Origin: Bin80 sp965208025
Lineage (GTDB): Bacteria; Bacteroidota; Rhodothermia; Rhodothermales; Bin80
Length of the DNA stretch: 64,000 bases
Assembly (NCBI GenBank): GCA_965208025.1
Contig: OZ242302.1
Span: 1,178,001-1,242,000, forward strand
Direction: 5' to 3'
In this document: in pieces, positions 56,315 to 64,000 of the stretch
How the letters are laid out: each line of letters opens with the position of its first letter
How positions within the stretch are numbered: the stretch's first letter is position 1
The notes under the pieces: generated by a model
Databases searched by the model: none
The model's input: the letters and a program-made list of their open reading frames with translations, nothing else
Told to the model about the DNA's origin: nothing
Made by a program: the position numbers and the translations under genes

Positions 56315-57873
56315 AGCCTCTTTCAAAATTCTATATTTTTACCTTTTTTTCCCGCTGAATTGCGGCTGAGGCTGGTTCAATTTCGTCGGATTACGCGAAT
56401 CATTGGTATGGGTTCGCCGTTTTGTGGAGTTGACCGGTTCTTTGCCTGCACGGAGGTCTCTGTTTGGTGAATTTCGTCCACGATCCGTGTAGATTTCACA
56501 CACCCCTCCCACGGCTTCTGTGGTTTGAAGCGCCCAAATTCTGTTATGCAGGGGGTGGATGGCCGGTTTACTGCACCATCCGCAGCATTTGGTCCACTAG
56601 GCTGAACATCAAATGACAGAGGACGTTCTCGTGCCCACGGACTCGGATATTGCGTCCACCGAACTCATCTTTGAGTCGCCCAAAGGCCCGCTCTACGGTC
56701 GAACGTTCCCGATAGCGAGCCCGCTCCGCAGGAATGAATCCGGCCGTCCGTTGCGCCTTTTGCTCGCGACGATCCGCCGCTTTTTTCTTGCGTGGATTCG
56801 GATCAATGATCGGTACACGCCCCGATGTGCGACAATCTCCTTCGTGTCATAGGCGCTGTCCATGAGATCCTAACAGTTGTCCACCTGTTGCTGCGTCAAG
56901 TGCGCCAAGGGAAGGGCCGCCTGACTATCATGCAATGAGGCAGAGGGCACCAAACAGCTGATCGGACCCCCTCCGTCCGCCGTATCCATGTGTAGCTTAT
57001 AGCCCGTCCATCGTTGCGTATGCCCCTTCGCGTTCCGCTTACATTCCACCGTACAATCCTTTGGTAACGCGTCCAGCATCTCGCCTAACTCCATCTTCAA
57101 CTGCTGCTCCAAGCGACGAGGCACCTTGGGACGCTCCTCCCCCTTCTTCGGACGCCCCCGCTTGCGTTGCTTCACGGGCTTTGATGTATGCGCCTTTGGA
57201 GCCGGACGCTCCCGCGCTTGAATCGCCGTTGAATCCCGTGAAATATGCCCCACGAACTCCCCCGCGTACCCCTGTTTGATCAAAGCTTCATGGATCCGAG
57301 ACCGTAACTTCGCCAACGCAAACTCCTGAAACGCACGAGAAAACGTGGGCGCACTCGGCACATCACACGACCGAGACCAACCACAGAGGGACCGAAGCAA
57401 AACATCCGATAGAAGCCGCTCCCGCAATCCAGAGGTCGTCGGAATATTTAACGCCATCTTGGCCAAAAACGACCGTGCAAGACAGACTCGGTGCGCACGC
57501 GGGCATCCCACCGAACGAAGCCGGGGACGAGGCAGATGATCCTCCACACACACCAACTCAAACAATAACAACAACTTCCGGAATCGTTTGGGCAACACCC
57601 CATCGTTCTGCTCCACACATGGAAACAACTCCTGTGGACAGGAAATATAAAAACCGCGTATCTTCTTGGTAAGGGACATGGGATTCTCCGGGGGTTGTTG
57701 GACTTGTAATTCTCCTAAAAATACAAAATTCGGAGAGCCCTGTCCCTTCGTTTGTGACCCAAAAAACGATACCTCCCAGAGCAGATCAGCCCCTAACACT
57801 CTTTAGTACCCCGATTCATCAATTAGCAAAATCTCTCAAAAAGTTATCCAATTGAGGAATTTTGAAAGAGGCT
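56315..57873 (-). mobile_element. IS4/IS5-superfamily insertion sequence, degraded second copy (about 1559 bp)
   Basis: Ends match the copy at 53616-55197 (AGCCTCTTTCAAAATTC at the left, GAATTTTGAAAGAGGCT at the right), and the orientation is the same. Flanking hexamers TTATGG and CTGAGG do not match, so no target duplication remains. The transposase inside is disrupted. Confidence 0.85.
56568..57679 (-). pseudogene. Inactivated DDE transposase, second IS copy
   Basis: Closely similar to the transposase at 53869-55002. The tyrosine codon in the NCYDLMD motif is changed to TAG (plus strand GATCCTAACAG at 56867-56877 versus GATCGTAACAG in copy 1). This stops translation just before the second catalytic Asp. 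A further 9-base deletion near 56825 and a deletion near 56597 add to the damage. The first 269 codons remain open. Confidence 0.9.
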
Positions 57874-58491
57874 CTGAGGACAGTCATCAAGATTTCCGCA
57901 ACATCTTGGCAGAGTCTCTCATGCGACGAAATATAAAATTGAACATGATGATAAAGCAAATTCAGGAAGGAGATGGTCGGTAGAGATAGCAAGAGATTTG
58001 AAATTTTGGATGCATAATTCACTCTTCCGCTGATGGTTAGTCCTTTACCCATCATATTCGTGAAAGAACCATATTTTCTATATGTCTATACGGATCACAT
58101 TTTTTCTGCATACAGTTAGGCCTACTTGCAGGATGCAGGACGGCAAAGCCAACTGTACTCAACCAACTATTGATCAGAAAGGCGAATACTCTCCATGGTG
58201 GTTCAAAGGTAGAACTACACTCGGAAATTTATATTCCCAATTGGTGAGGAAATCTTTTTCTTCGGAAATCAATCAGGGAATTACGCCAACAGCCTATCTC
58301 ATCAATCACATGGAGAAAATATTTACTTGGGAAAAATCAATTGCCAAAGTAGTAAGATTACCTGTGGCATCCACTGTAATTCCCCCCGTCATGTCCTCTA
58401 CTTTGAGTCTGTTTGAACATAATGCTTCAGGTACTAATGTATTTTGTTGTATCTTTAGGTAGTTATTGAAAACTAATCACTTTGATTAAAA
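57874..58491. other. Intergenic between the IS and the Cache-domain gene
   Basis: 618 bases. A 126-codon plus-strand frame at 58082-58462 has a cysteine-rich, low-structure translation and no recognised motif; I do not call it a gene. The 3' end should include the promoter of the gene at 58492. Confidence 0.4.
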
Positions 58492-59904
58492 ATGATTTTG
58501 TCAATTATCAGGAAGTTAAAGGTTTATGCTCTCTCAATCATATTATTGGGAGCAGGAATCCAGTTATTAAACTCAGTTCAGGCACAGGTACAGGTGCCTA
58601 AGGTCACTGCCAGTGCCGTTGTCGGTGACGATGGGACTGTGAATGAAGATTCACTCAAAGCCTTTGTCACCTGGGCCACAGCAGTATCTGCTGCAATTAC
58701 GAATTTTGAGGAAGGTAACCTTCTGCGGGAAGCAATTTATGACAACACCAGTGATTACTGGTCTGGGAATATCTACCTCGTATACTTCGCAGTTGGTGAT
58801 CCCAATGGTGATGATGGCAACATTATATTCCATCCCGAATACCGGAATGTTGAAGGGAAGATAGCATTGGAAGTGGAAGATGATCGGGGCACCGAAGTTG
58901 TAAAGCAGATGTTGGAAGCTGGCAACGAAGAGGCAATGAAGGTAGAATACTGCTGGAATGATCCCGACGATGATTCAGATAACGCTCCTGGAGATGCTAT
59001 TTGCAAACCTAGTTATGCCATGCGCTACTTCGCACCTTCAATTGGGAGTGATCTAGTGGTTGTAGGTGGATATCATCAGGACCTGAGTACTCTGGAGATT
59101 GAACTCCCCGATATCCCATTGCCTGAAATTTCTGCTTCTGATGTAGTAGACAGGGAATCCCTGAAGCAGTTCGTAGACGGCGCAGCAGAGTGGTCTCTTC
59201 AACTCTTTGAAGAGATAGGCTTTACAGCGATTGGACTTTGGAAATCTGAATTTAGAAAAGATAAAAAAGATGGGGGATTTTTCAAAGACGGTCAGATTCT
59301 TCTTTATAGTATGACTCCCGATGGATACGTCATTTTCCATGCACTGGATCCCTGGCGCGAGGGACGAATCGTACTCCGAAATCCCGATCTTAGAGGTGAT
59401 ACCACTTTCGTACAACGGATCATTGACGCAGGTTTATCTGGTGGAGGGTTTGTAGATTATTACTGGGATAATCTTAGTGATCCGAACGATGACGAAGATG
59501 GAAGTCTCAGGACAACCTATGCGACATCCATTGCGCTCGAGGGCATTGAAGGAAATTTTATCCTCGCTGGATCATATTTCCCAGAGGTTATCACATCTAT
59601 TGATGCAGCTGTCACCGAACTTCCTGAGGCGTTTCATCTCCACGGAAATTACCCGAACCCCTTCAATCCGTCAACTCGGATCCAGTTTGATCTTCCCGAG
59701 AGAGCCCAGGTAACCATACAGGTTTTAGATGTTCTGGGACGTAAAGTGATAGAGTTGCCCGCACAGGCGTTTGATGCGGGTGCCAACCACTCTATTGAAC
59801 TGAATGCCAATCAACTTCCCTCAGGAACTTATCTATATCAGATGATTGCTGTGGGATCTGAAAATAGGTATCAGAAGACGGGGTTCATGACTCTAATGAA
59901 GTAG
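58492..59904 (+). CDS. Secreted double-Cache-domain protein with T9SS sorting domain
   Basis: A 470-residue exported protein. Signal peptide: LKVYALSIILLGAGIQLLNSVQA, cleavage near residue 31. Two similar domains follow (about 45-195 and 215-365). Each has a helix and then 'Y..PDGyviFHp....GR..L...D.rG...vq..+dAg....G.v.YyW.dp...', as in Cache_2-type small-molecule sensors. The C-terminal 75 residues contain NYPNPFNPSTRIQFDLPE and LPSGTYLYQM, the type A sorting signal of the type IX secretion system. So the Cache pair is probably released or anchored at the cell surface rather than in a membrane receptor. The ligand is unknown. Confidence 0.82.
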   Translation: MILSIIRKLKVYALSIILLGAGIQLLNSVQAQVQVPKVTASAVVGDDGTVNEDSLKAFVTWATAVSAAITNFEEGNLLREAIYDNTSDYWSGNIYLVYFAVGDPNGDDGNIIFHPEYRNVEGKIALEVEDDRGTEVVKQMLEAGNEEAMKVEYCWNDPDDDSDNAPGDAICKPSYAMRYFAPSIGSDLVVVGGYHQDLSTLEIELPDIPLPEISASDVVDRESLKQFVDGAAEWSLQLFEEIGFTAIGLWKSEFRKDKKDGGFFKDGQILLYSMTPDGYVIFHALDPWREGRIVLRNPDLRGDTTFVQRIIDAGLSGGGFVDYYWDNLSDPNDDEDGSLRTTYATSIALEGIEGNFILAGSYFPEVITSIDAAVTELPEAFHLHGNYPNPFNPSTRIQFDLPERAQVTIQVLDVLGRKVIELPAQAFDAGANHSIELNANQLPSGTYLYQMIAVGSENRYQKTGFMTLMK

Positions 59905-59928
59905 GATATCACTCAACTCCTGATATCC
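59904..59928 (+). terminator. Hairpin at the stop of the Cache-T9SS gene
   Basis: GGATATC (59904-59910) pairs with GATATCC (59922-59928) around an 11-base loop, starting right at the stop codon. No T tract follows, so it may protect the 3' end or be a factor-dependent terminator. Confidence 0.3.
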
Positions 59929-60551
59929 AGTGCTTGACCGACAATATGTAATCTTAATCGGTTGCTTAGCTAATTTAATATGGCTCAAGTTTCCTAACTA
60001 TCATTTCATGCTTTATCGTTTTGTTGGTCTAATTGGGCGCTGAACTGGGAGTTTTCGGATCAAACCCAGGATCGTATACATTTTGACAGGAACTTACAAG
60101 ATGCTGATAGTTCTTATTCCATTCGCATCGAACATCTTCCGTCTATGTCATGATTTAAACAATCCCAAAGGATAAGTGAGGACATTCGTAATGGTTTATT
60201 CTATAAGACGTTACGGTTAAGGAACTGTCCGTTTCCAACTTAATGAAGTGGAACGGTAGGCGGAAAAATCAAGTGATCGTAACCTTCCTGATTTTTTGAT
60301 GTGGAATATGCCCATTATCCATATACTTGCTTGAAGAGCATCCTGTTGTTCTTATTGACAGCTACATTCGCATCAAGAGTAGATACTGATGGTCTTGAAG
60401 GGTCTCAGGAAGTTATTGAATTTGCAAATAAGGGCGTTGGTTTGTTATGGGTAATTGTGTTTTCCGCTATGAAACAGCTGAACTCCACAAATATGTCAGG
60501 GCTACTCGTGCGGTTCACGACCATAGAAATATTGTAGAATCCCCTATTTGA
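59929..60551. other. Intergenic, no gene recognised
   Basis: About 620 bases. A 78-codon frame with a GTG start at 60301-60537 has a hydrophobic N-terminus that could be a signal sequence, but no known motif and no ribosome-binding site; it is left uncalled. Confidence 0.35.
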
Positions 60552-61553
60552 TTAGAGATCTATTATTGCACTGGATCTATCCTGATTCAAATCAACAAGA
60601 AATCTCCCTGGGGCTTTGCCCTTTAGCTTCGCATGGCATACACTCTCTATATCCTCCAAAGTAATGGTTCCCATGGATAATTGATCAACTTCATCCTCTG
60701 GAATCAAGGCATTGAGCCGATGCCAAGCGATCTTCCGATCTTCTACTGACGCGGTATTTGAGTCAATCCCAGCGAGCGTGACTCCACGGAGAATAAATGG
60801 ATATACAGTGGTGGCTAGTTCCGCACCAGCCGCATTCCCAGACGCTGCAATACAACCGTGTCGTTTAACCTGTGCCAATGCTGCCGATAACACCTCTCCC
60901 CCTGCGGCATCCACCACTCCGTCATACTTTGCGTGTTCAAGAGGTCGCTCTGCTGTAATCCGATCAATGTTCTTTGCTGCTCCCAAACCAGTAATTTTAT
61001 GCCATAAATGTGAACTTCTACAGGATGCAGTCACCGAATATCCCAAGGTAGCGAGTAACTTCGTGGCAATCATTCCGACTCCTCCAGATGCCCCTGTAAC
61101 CAGCACTTCACCTGACTTGATCAAATGGGCTTCCAGCGCCATGATGCTCAACATTGCCGTGAGACCTGCAGTGCCCAAGATCATGGATGAACGAGAAGTC
61201 ATTCCTTCAGGTAGCTTGATCAGATAATCAGATGGAACAGACTGGAATTGTGTATATCCTCCACTGAACGACTCGCCAAGGCCACCACCCGTTAATACAA
61301 CTGAATCACCTGATTTGAAGGTACCAAGTTTAGAATCAATGACTGTTCCTGCAAGATCAATTCCTGGGATAAATGGAAAAGGAGCCCGAATCACTTTACC
61401 TCTGCCCGTAATTGCCAAAGCATCCTTGTAATTGATGCCCGAATACTCCACCGCAATTGTAACAGGGCCCGTGCTCATCCGATTCAAGGCTTGCCTCTCA
61501 ATCGTACACTCCCCAGGGGCTACTAAAACCAGCGATTTATATCTTTCTGACAT
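60552..61553 (-). CDS. YhdH/YhfP-family quinone oxidoreductase (acrylyl-CoA reductase AcuI-like)
   Basis: A 333-residue NADPH-dependent medium-chain reductase. The N-terminal GroES-like fold has VEYSGINYKDALAITGRGKV near residue 34 and FPFIPGIDLAGTVIDS near 59. The NADPH loop is VLVTGASGGVGMIATKLLATLGY near 150, and CRSS with later conserved VVDAAGG follows. This pattern is shared with AcuI, which reduces acryloyl-CoA to propanoyl-CoA during acrylate and DMSP breakdown. No DMSP lyase is in view, so a more general enoyl-CoA or quinone reductase role is possible. It is divergent from the TonB gene. Confidence 0.85.
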   Translation of the reverse strand: MSERYKSLVLVAPGECTIERQALNRMSTGPVTIAVEYSGINYKDALAITGRGKVIRAPFPFIPGIDLAGTVIDSKLGTFKSGDSVVLTGGGLGESFSGGYTQFQSVPSDYLIKLPEGMTSRSSMILGTAGLTAMLSIMALEAHLIKSGEVLVTGASGGVGMIATKLLATLGYSVTASCRSSHLWHKITGLGAAKNIDRITAERPLEHAKYDGVVDAAGGEVLSAALAQVKRHGCIAASGNAAGAELATTVYPFILRGVTLAGIDSNTASVEDRKIAWHRLNALIPEDEVDQLSMGTITLEDIESVCHAKLKGKAPGRFLVDLNQDRSSAIIDL

Positions 61554-61611
61554 GAGTGCAACTTATTCAAAAAGTAGAGTAACAACCTTATTTGGACTAC
61601 CTCTCTAAACA

Positions 61612-62256
61612 ATGCGAATTCGCGAGATTTGGAATGGATTTTATCATCTACGTATGATGGTAACCCTTGCCCTGAGCCTTATGGCTGTTACAGTGTTGTT
61701 TAACCTTCCGATTCAGTTTAAGCCTCCCCAAAAACCTTGGCCTCCTATTCTGATTCCATATGGTACCAATACCGAGCCAGACCGATCAGTGTTTCCATCT
61801 CAAGCTGCCTACTCAACATCCTTTGAATCTTCCTTTGGATCGGATTCCGTTCTTCCAATGAACGGCAAGACGGAGATTGAAGAGGAAGAAGAATCTGAAG
61901 AATCATGGGAGATTGAACCGAACACAGTTCCCGTACTGGATCATGCGGAAATCATGCCCCAGATCCGCGGCGGATTAGGGGCTTACTACATCCTTATTGA
62001 GTACCCAAAAAAAGCTATCAATTTGGGGATTCAAGGTAGGCTCACACTCACCTTCACCGTGAATCAGGATGGCACAACGAGTGATATCGTAGTTTCTAAA
62101 CCCTTGCATTCATTACTAGACTCTGCCGCCGTACAAGCTCTGCGGAGAACCCGATTTATACCTGGGCAGCACCTTGGAGAATTTGCAAGGATTCGAATGC
62201 GTCTTCCAGTTCGTTTTGAACTTGTTCATTCTGCGGACTCATTAACTGCGGAATAG
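61612..62256 (+). CDS. TonB-family energy transducer
   Basis: A 214-residue inner-membrane protein with one membrane helix (about residues 16-33), an acidic periplasmic linker (EEEEESEESWE near 85-95) in place of the usual proline-rich stretch, and a C-terminal TonB domain from about 120 (EYPKKAINLGIQGRLTLTFTVNQDG, then SAAVQALRRTRFIPGQ). It should transmit proton-motive-force energy to outer-membrane receptors. No exbB or exbD is adjacent, so it probably borrows a complex encoded elsewhere. Confidence 0.85.
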   Translation: MRIREIWNGFYHLRMMVTLALSLMAVTVLFNLPIQFKPPQKPWPPILIPYGTNTEPDRSVFPSQAAYSTSFESSFGSDSVLPMNGKTEIEEEEESEESWEIEPNTVPVLDHAEIMPQIRGGLGAYYILIEYPKKAINLGIQGRLTLTFTVNQDGTTSDIVVSKPLHSLLDSAAVQALRRTRFIPGQHLGEFARIRMRLPVRFELVHSADSLTAE

Positions 62257-62345
62257 TTATCGCCGGAATAAGCTTCGAAGTAGCGCACGCATGAATCCCC
62301 TAAGCATCCCTTTGATCAAACGCCCAAATGCAGATCCAAGTGACA

Positions 62346-63905
62346 TCAGACGGGAGGATAAGTATACGATGCCCCTAAGCCCAAAGGGATTCCCAAGATC
62401 CAGTACAGAATAAGAAATGCAGTCCACGCGATAATAAACGTGATTGAATACGGAATCATGATAGAAGTCAATGTCCCGATTCCAGTTTGCTTAAAATACT
62501 TCTGACAGTACACAACCACCAAAGGGAAGTAGGGCATCAGAGGAGTAATGATGTTGGATGACGAATCGCCGACACGATAAGCCGCTTGAGTTAAATCTGG
62601 CGAGATCCCCACTTGCATCAACATTGGGACAAAGATTGGAGCTAAGAGAGCCCATTTTGCAGATGCGGAGCCCACAAAGATGTTCACAAATGCAGACAGA
62701 AAAATAATCCCAACAATCGTCACCGAACCAGGTAATGCCAAGGTCTGAAGTACAGACGCTCCCTGGAGAGCTAACAAGGCTCCGATATTTGATGAACCAA
62801 ATGCGTGGACAAATAGTGCGCAAAAGAACGCCATCACAATGTAATAGGCCATCCCCGTCATAGCCTTCGTCATTGCATCCACCATATCCTTTGAAGACCG
62901 AAATACCCCTGCAACATATCCATAGATCACTCCCGGAATCAAAAAGAGAAGAAAGATGAGTGGGACGATGGATTGCATGATCGGGGCCTGAAACGAATTC
63001 AATGATCCATTTGAATCCCTGAAAGGAGAATCAGCAGGAATCAAGGTTAGGATCAAGATTACAATTCCAAGTAACATTACGGCAGTGGCCCACCAGAATG
63101 CGCTTGACTCTTTCCGGCTGATCGTATCCATCCCCTCAGAACTCTTGACATCCTTATCCAACAGTGTATTCTTACGCAGCCGCGGCTCTACCAAACGATC
63201 TGTAATGTACCATCCCAAAATAATAATCAGTCCACTGGATGCGAACGTGAAGAAATAATTGCACAGCGGATTGACCAGTATACCTGAATCAAGAATCTGT
63301 GCAGCAGGCTGGGTGAACCCCTGTAAAAGAGGATCAAGCGCAGAGGGAAGCGGATTCGCACTGAATCCCCCCGATACCCCAGCAAATGCGGCAGCAATCC
63401 CGGCCAGAGGGTGTCGACCCGCCGCATGAAAAATGACACCGCCCAAGGGAATCACCAGGACATACCCCGCATCCACCGCACTGTGACTCAATAGCCCTAC
63501 CAGAATTACAACAGGTGTCAATAGCCGTACAGATGTTTTTGACAGGAGAAGCTTAATCCCCGTATTGAAGTACCCCGCCTCATCGGCAACTCCAACCCCA
63601 AGCATTGCGACCAAGACTACCCCCAACGGGGCAAACCCTGTAAAGATCGAGACCATCTGACTCATGAATGCAGTGATCGCGCTGCCTGTCAGAAGATTAT
63701 TGATTACAAGCGGAGCTTGTGTTCGCGGATCAATCACCGATGAGAAAGAAACGGTGGATAAGAGTGCACTTAGAATCCAGACCACGATCAGTAAGAAGAG
63801 AAAGAGCATGGAAGGATCGGGTAACTTATTCCCAACAACTTCAATGCCCCGAAGACAGCGGTCTACAAATCCTGTGGTCAACTCAGTATTTTTCTGTTGA
63901 TTCAT
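62346..63905 (-). CDS. AbgT-family transporter (p-aminobenzoyl-glutamate transporter-like)
   Basis: A 519-residue membrane protein with about 11-13 hydrophobic segments. Family signatures are VEVVGNKLPDPSMLFLFLL near residue 20, the re-entrant region VGVADEAGYFNTGIKLLLSKT, and AAFAGVSGGFSANPLPSALDPLLQG near 180; the C-terminal half has FVNIFVGSASAKWALLAPIFVPM and GDSSSNIITPLMPYFP. AbgT proteins import p-aminobenzoyl-glutamate or export antimetabolites such as sulfonamides, driven by ion gradients. No amidohydrolase partner (AbgA/B) is adjacent, so the substrate is open. Confidence 0.92.
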   Translation of the reverse strand: MNQQKNTELTTGFVDRCLRGIEVVGNKLPDPSMLFLFLLIVVWILSALLSTVSFSSVIDPRTQAPLVINNLLTGSAITAFMSQMVSIFTGFAPLGVVLVAMLGVGVADEAGYFNTGIKLLLSKTSVRLLTPVVILVGLLSHSAVDAGYVLVIPLGGVIFHAAGRHPLAGIAAAFAGVSGGFSANPLPSALDPLLQGFTQPAAQILDSGILVNPLCNYFFTFASSGLIIILGWYITDRLVEPRLRKNTLLDKDVKSSEGMDTISRKESSAFWWATAVMLLGIVILILTLIPADSPFRDSNGSLNSFQAPIMQSIVPLIFLLFLIPGVIYGYVAGVFRSSKDMVDAMTKAMTGMAYYIVMAFFCALFVHAFGSSNIGALLALQGASVLQTLALPGSVTIVGIIFLSAFVNIFVGSASAKWALLAPIFVPMLMQVGISPDLTQAAYRVGDSSSNIITPLMPYFPLVVVYCQKYFKQTGIGTLTSIMIPYSITFIIAWTAFLILYWILGIPLGLGASYTYPPV

Positions 63906-64000
63906 GAATCAATAAGAGTAATATAATGATCTTGGTAACCGCAGCCCATTCATCAGAAGATGGTCACATGGAATCAAAGAAAAAACCCGCGTAGATTGGA

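Noticed and set aside
53616..57873. Functional composite transposon
   Set aside because: No matching outer target duplication, and one IS copy has a dead transposase; it is kept only as a finding to check.
58082..58462. 126-codon plus-strand frame as a gene
   Set aside because: No ribosome-binding site, no motif, and unusual composition next to an IS end; I cannot support it.

Overview
The window looks like a chromosome segment of a Gram-negative bacterium of the FCB group, perhaps close to Rhodothermota/Balneolota. This is inferred from family content, not from a marker gene. The clues are a secreted protein ending in an 'NYPNPFNPST' type IX secretion sorting domain, a DUF4783 protein, a DUF6807 (PmoA-like) lipoprotein, a Bacteroidota-style altronate dehydratase and a TonB protein. 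The segment carries many insertion sequences, relics and frameshifted genes, which suggests a genome in flux. I found no rRNA, tRNA or CRISPR array.

Layout. (1) 1-5033: a GDP-fucose/nucleotide-sugar operon (end of a fucose-synthase-like epimerase, gmd, two sugar nucleotidyltransferases, an RmlC-like cupin) running directly into uxaA. (2) 5.2-10.5 kb: a TPR protein, a DUF488-like protein, about 1.2 kb of apparent non-coding DNA, a squalene/phytoene synthase and uxaC. (3) 10.9-14.8 kb: a tight three-gene cassette (AAA ATPase, TOPRIM/DUF4435-like protein, DUF262 protein) that resembles an anti-phage or genome-defence system and is the best candidate for an undescribed system here. (4) 15.2-21.5 kb: a 155-bp MITE, a TRAP transporter (DctPQM), uxaB and cysS. 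UxaC, UxaB and UxaA together take D-galacturonate to 2-keto-3-deoxygluconate, and the TRAP transporter is the likely uptake system.

(5) 21.7-31.1 kb: accessory island. It holds an intact ISL3-family element with perfect 8-bp target duplications, two decayed copies of one P-loop ATPase gene flanking an ImmA/IrrE-DUF4411 pair, and an IS110-family transposase whose upstream non-coding end folds into nested hairpins as expected for a bridge RNA. (6) 31.3-38.7 kb: a HhH-GPD repair protein, convergent with a four-gene overlapping operon (GMC oxidoreductase, D-2-hydroxyacid dehydrogenase, DUF4783 protein, NtrY-like histidine kinase). (7) 38.8-43.7 kb: a single-chain Type ISP-like restriction-modification enzyme broken at a G8 tract, probably an on/off phase-variation switch. 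(8) 43.9-53.0 kb: a DUF6807 lipoprotein, an internally deleted ISL3 relic, and a 2417-residue repeat adhesin with a C-terminal outer-membrane barrel. Eight of its repeats keep an exact 321-bp register. (9) 53.6-57.9 kb: two copies (one intact, one dead) of a DDE-transposase IS, the parent of the MITE, flanking an IS1595-family transposase gene. (10) 58.4-64 kb: a T9SS-exported double-Cache protein, an AcuI-like reductase, a TonB protein and an AbgT-family transporter.
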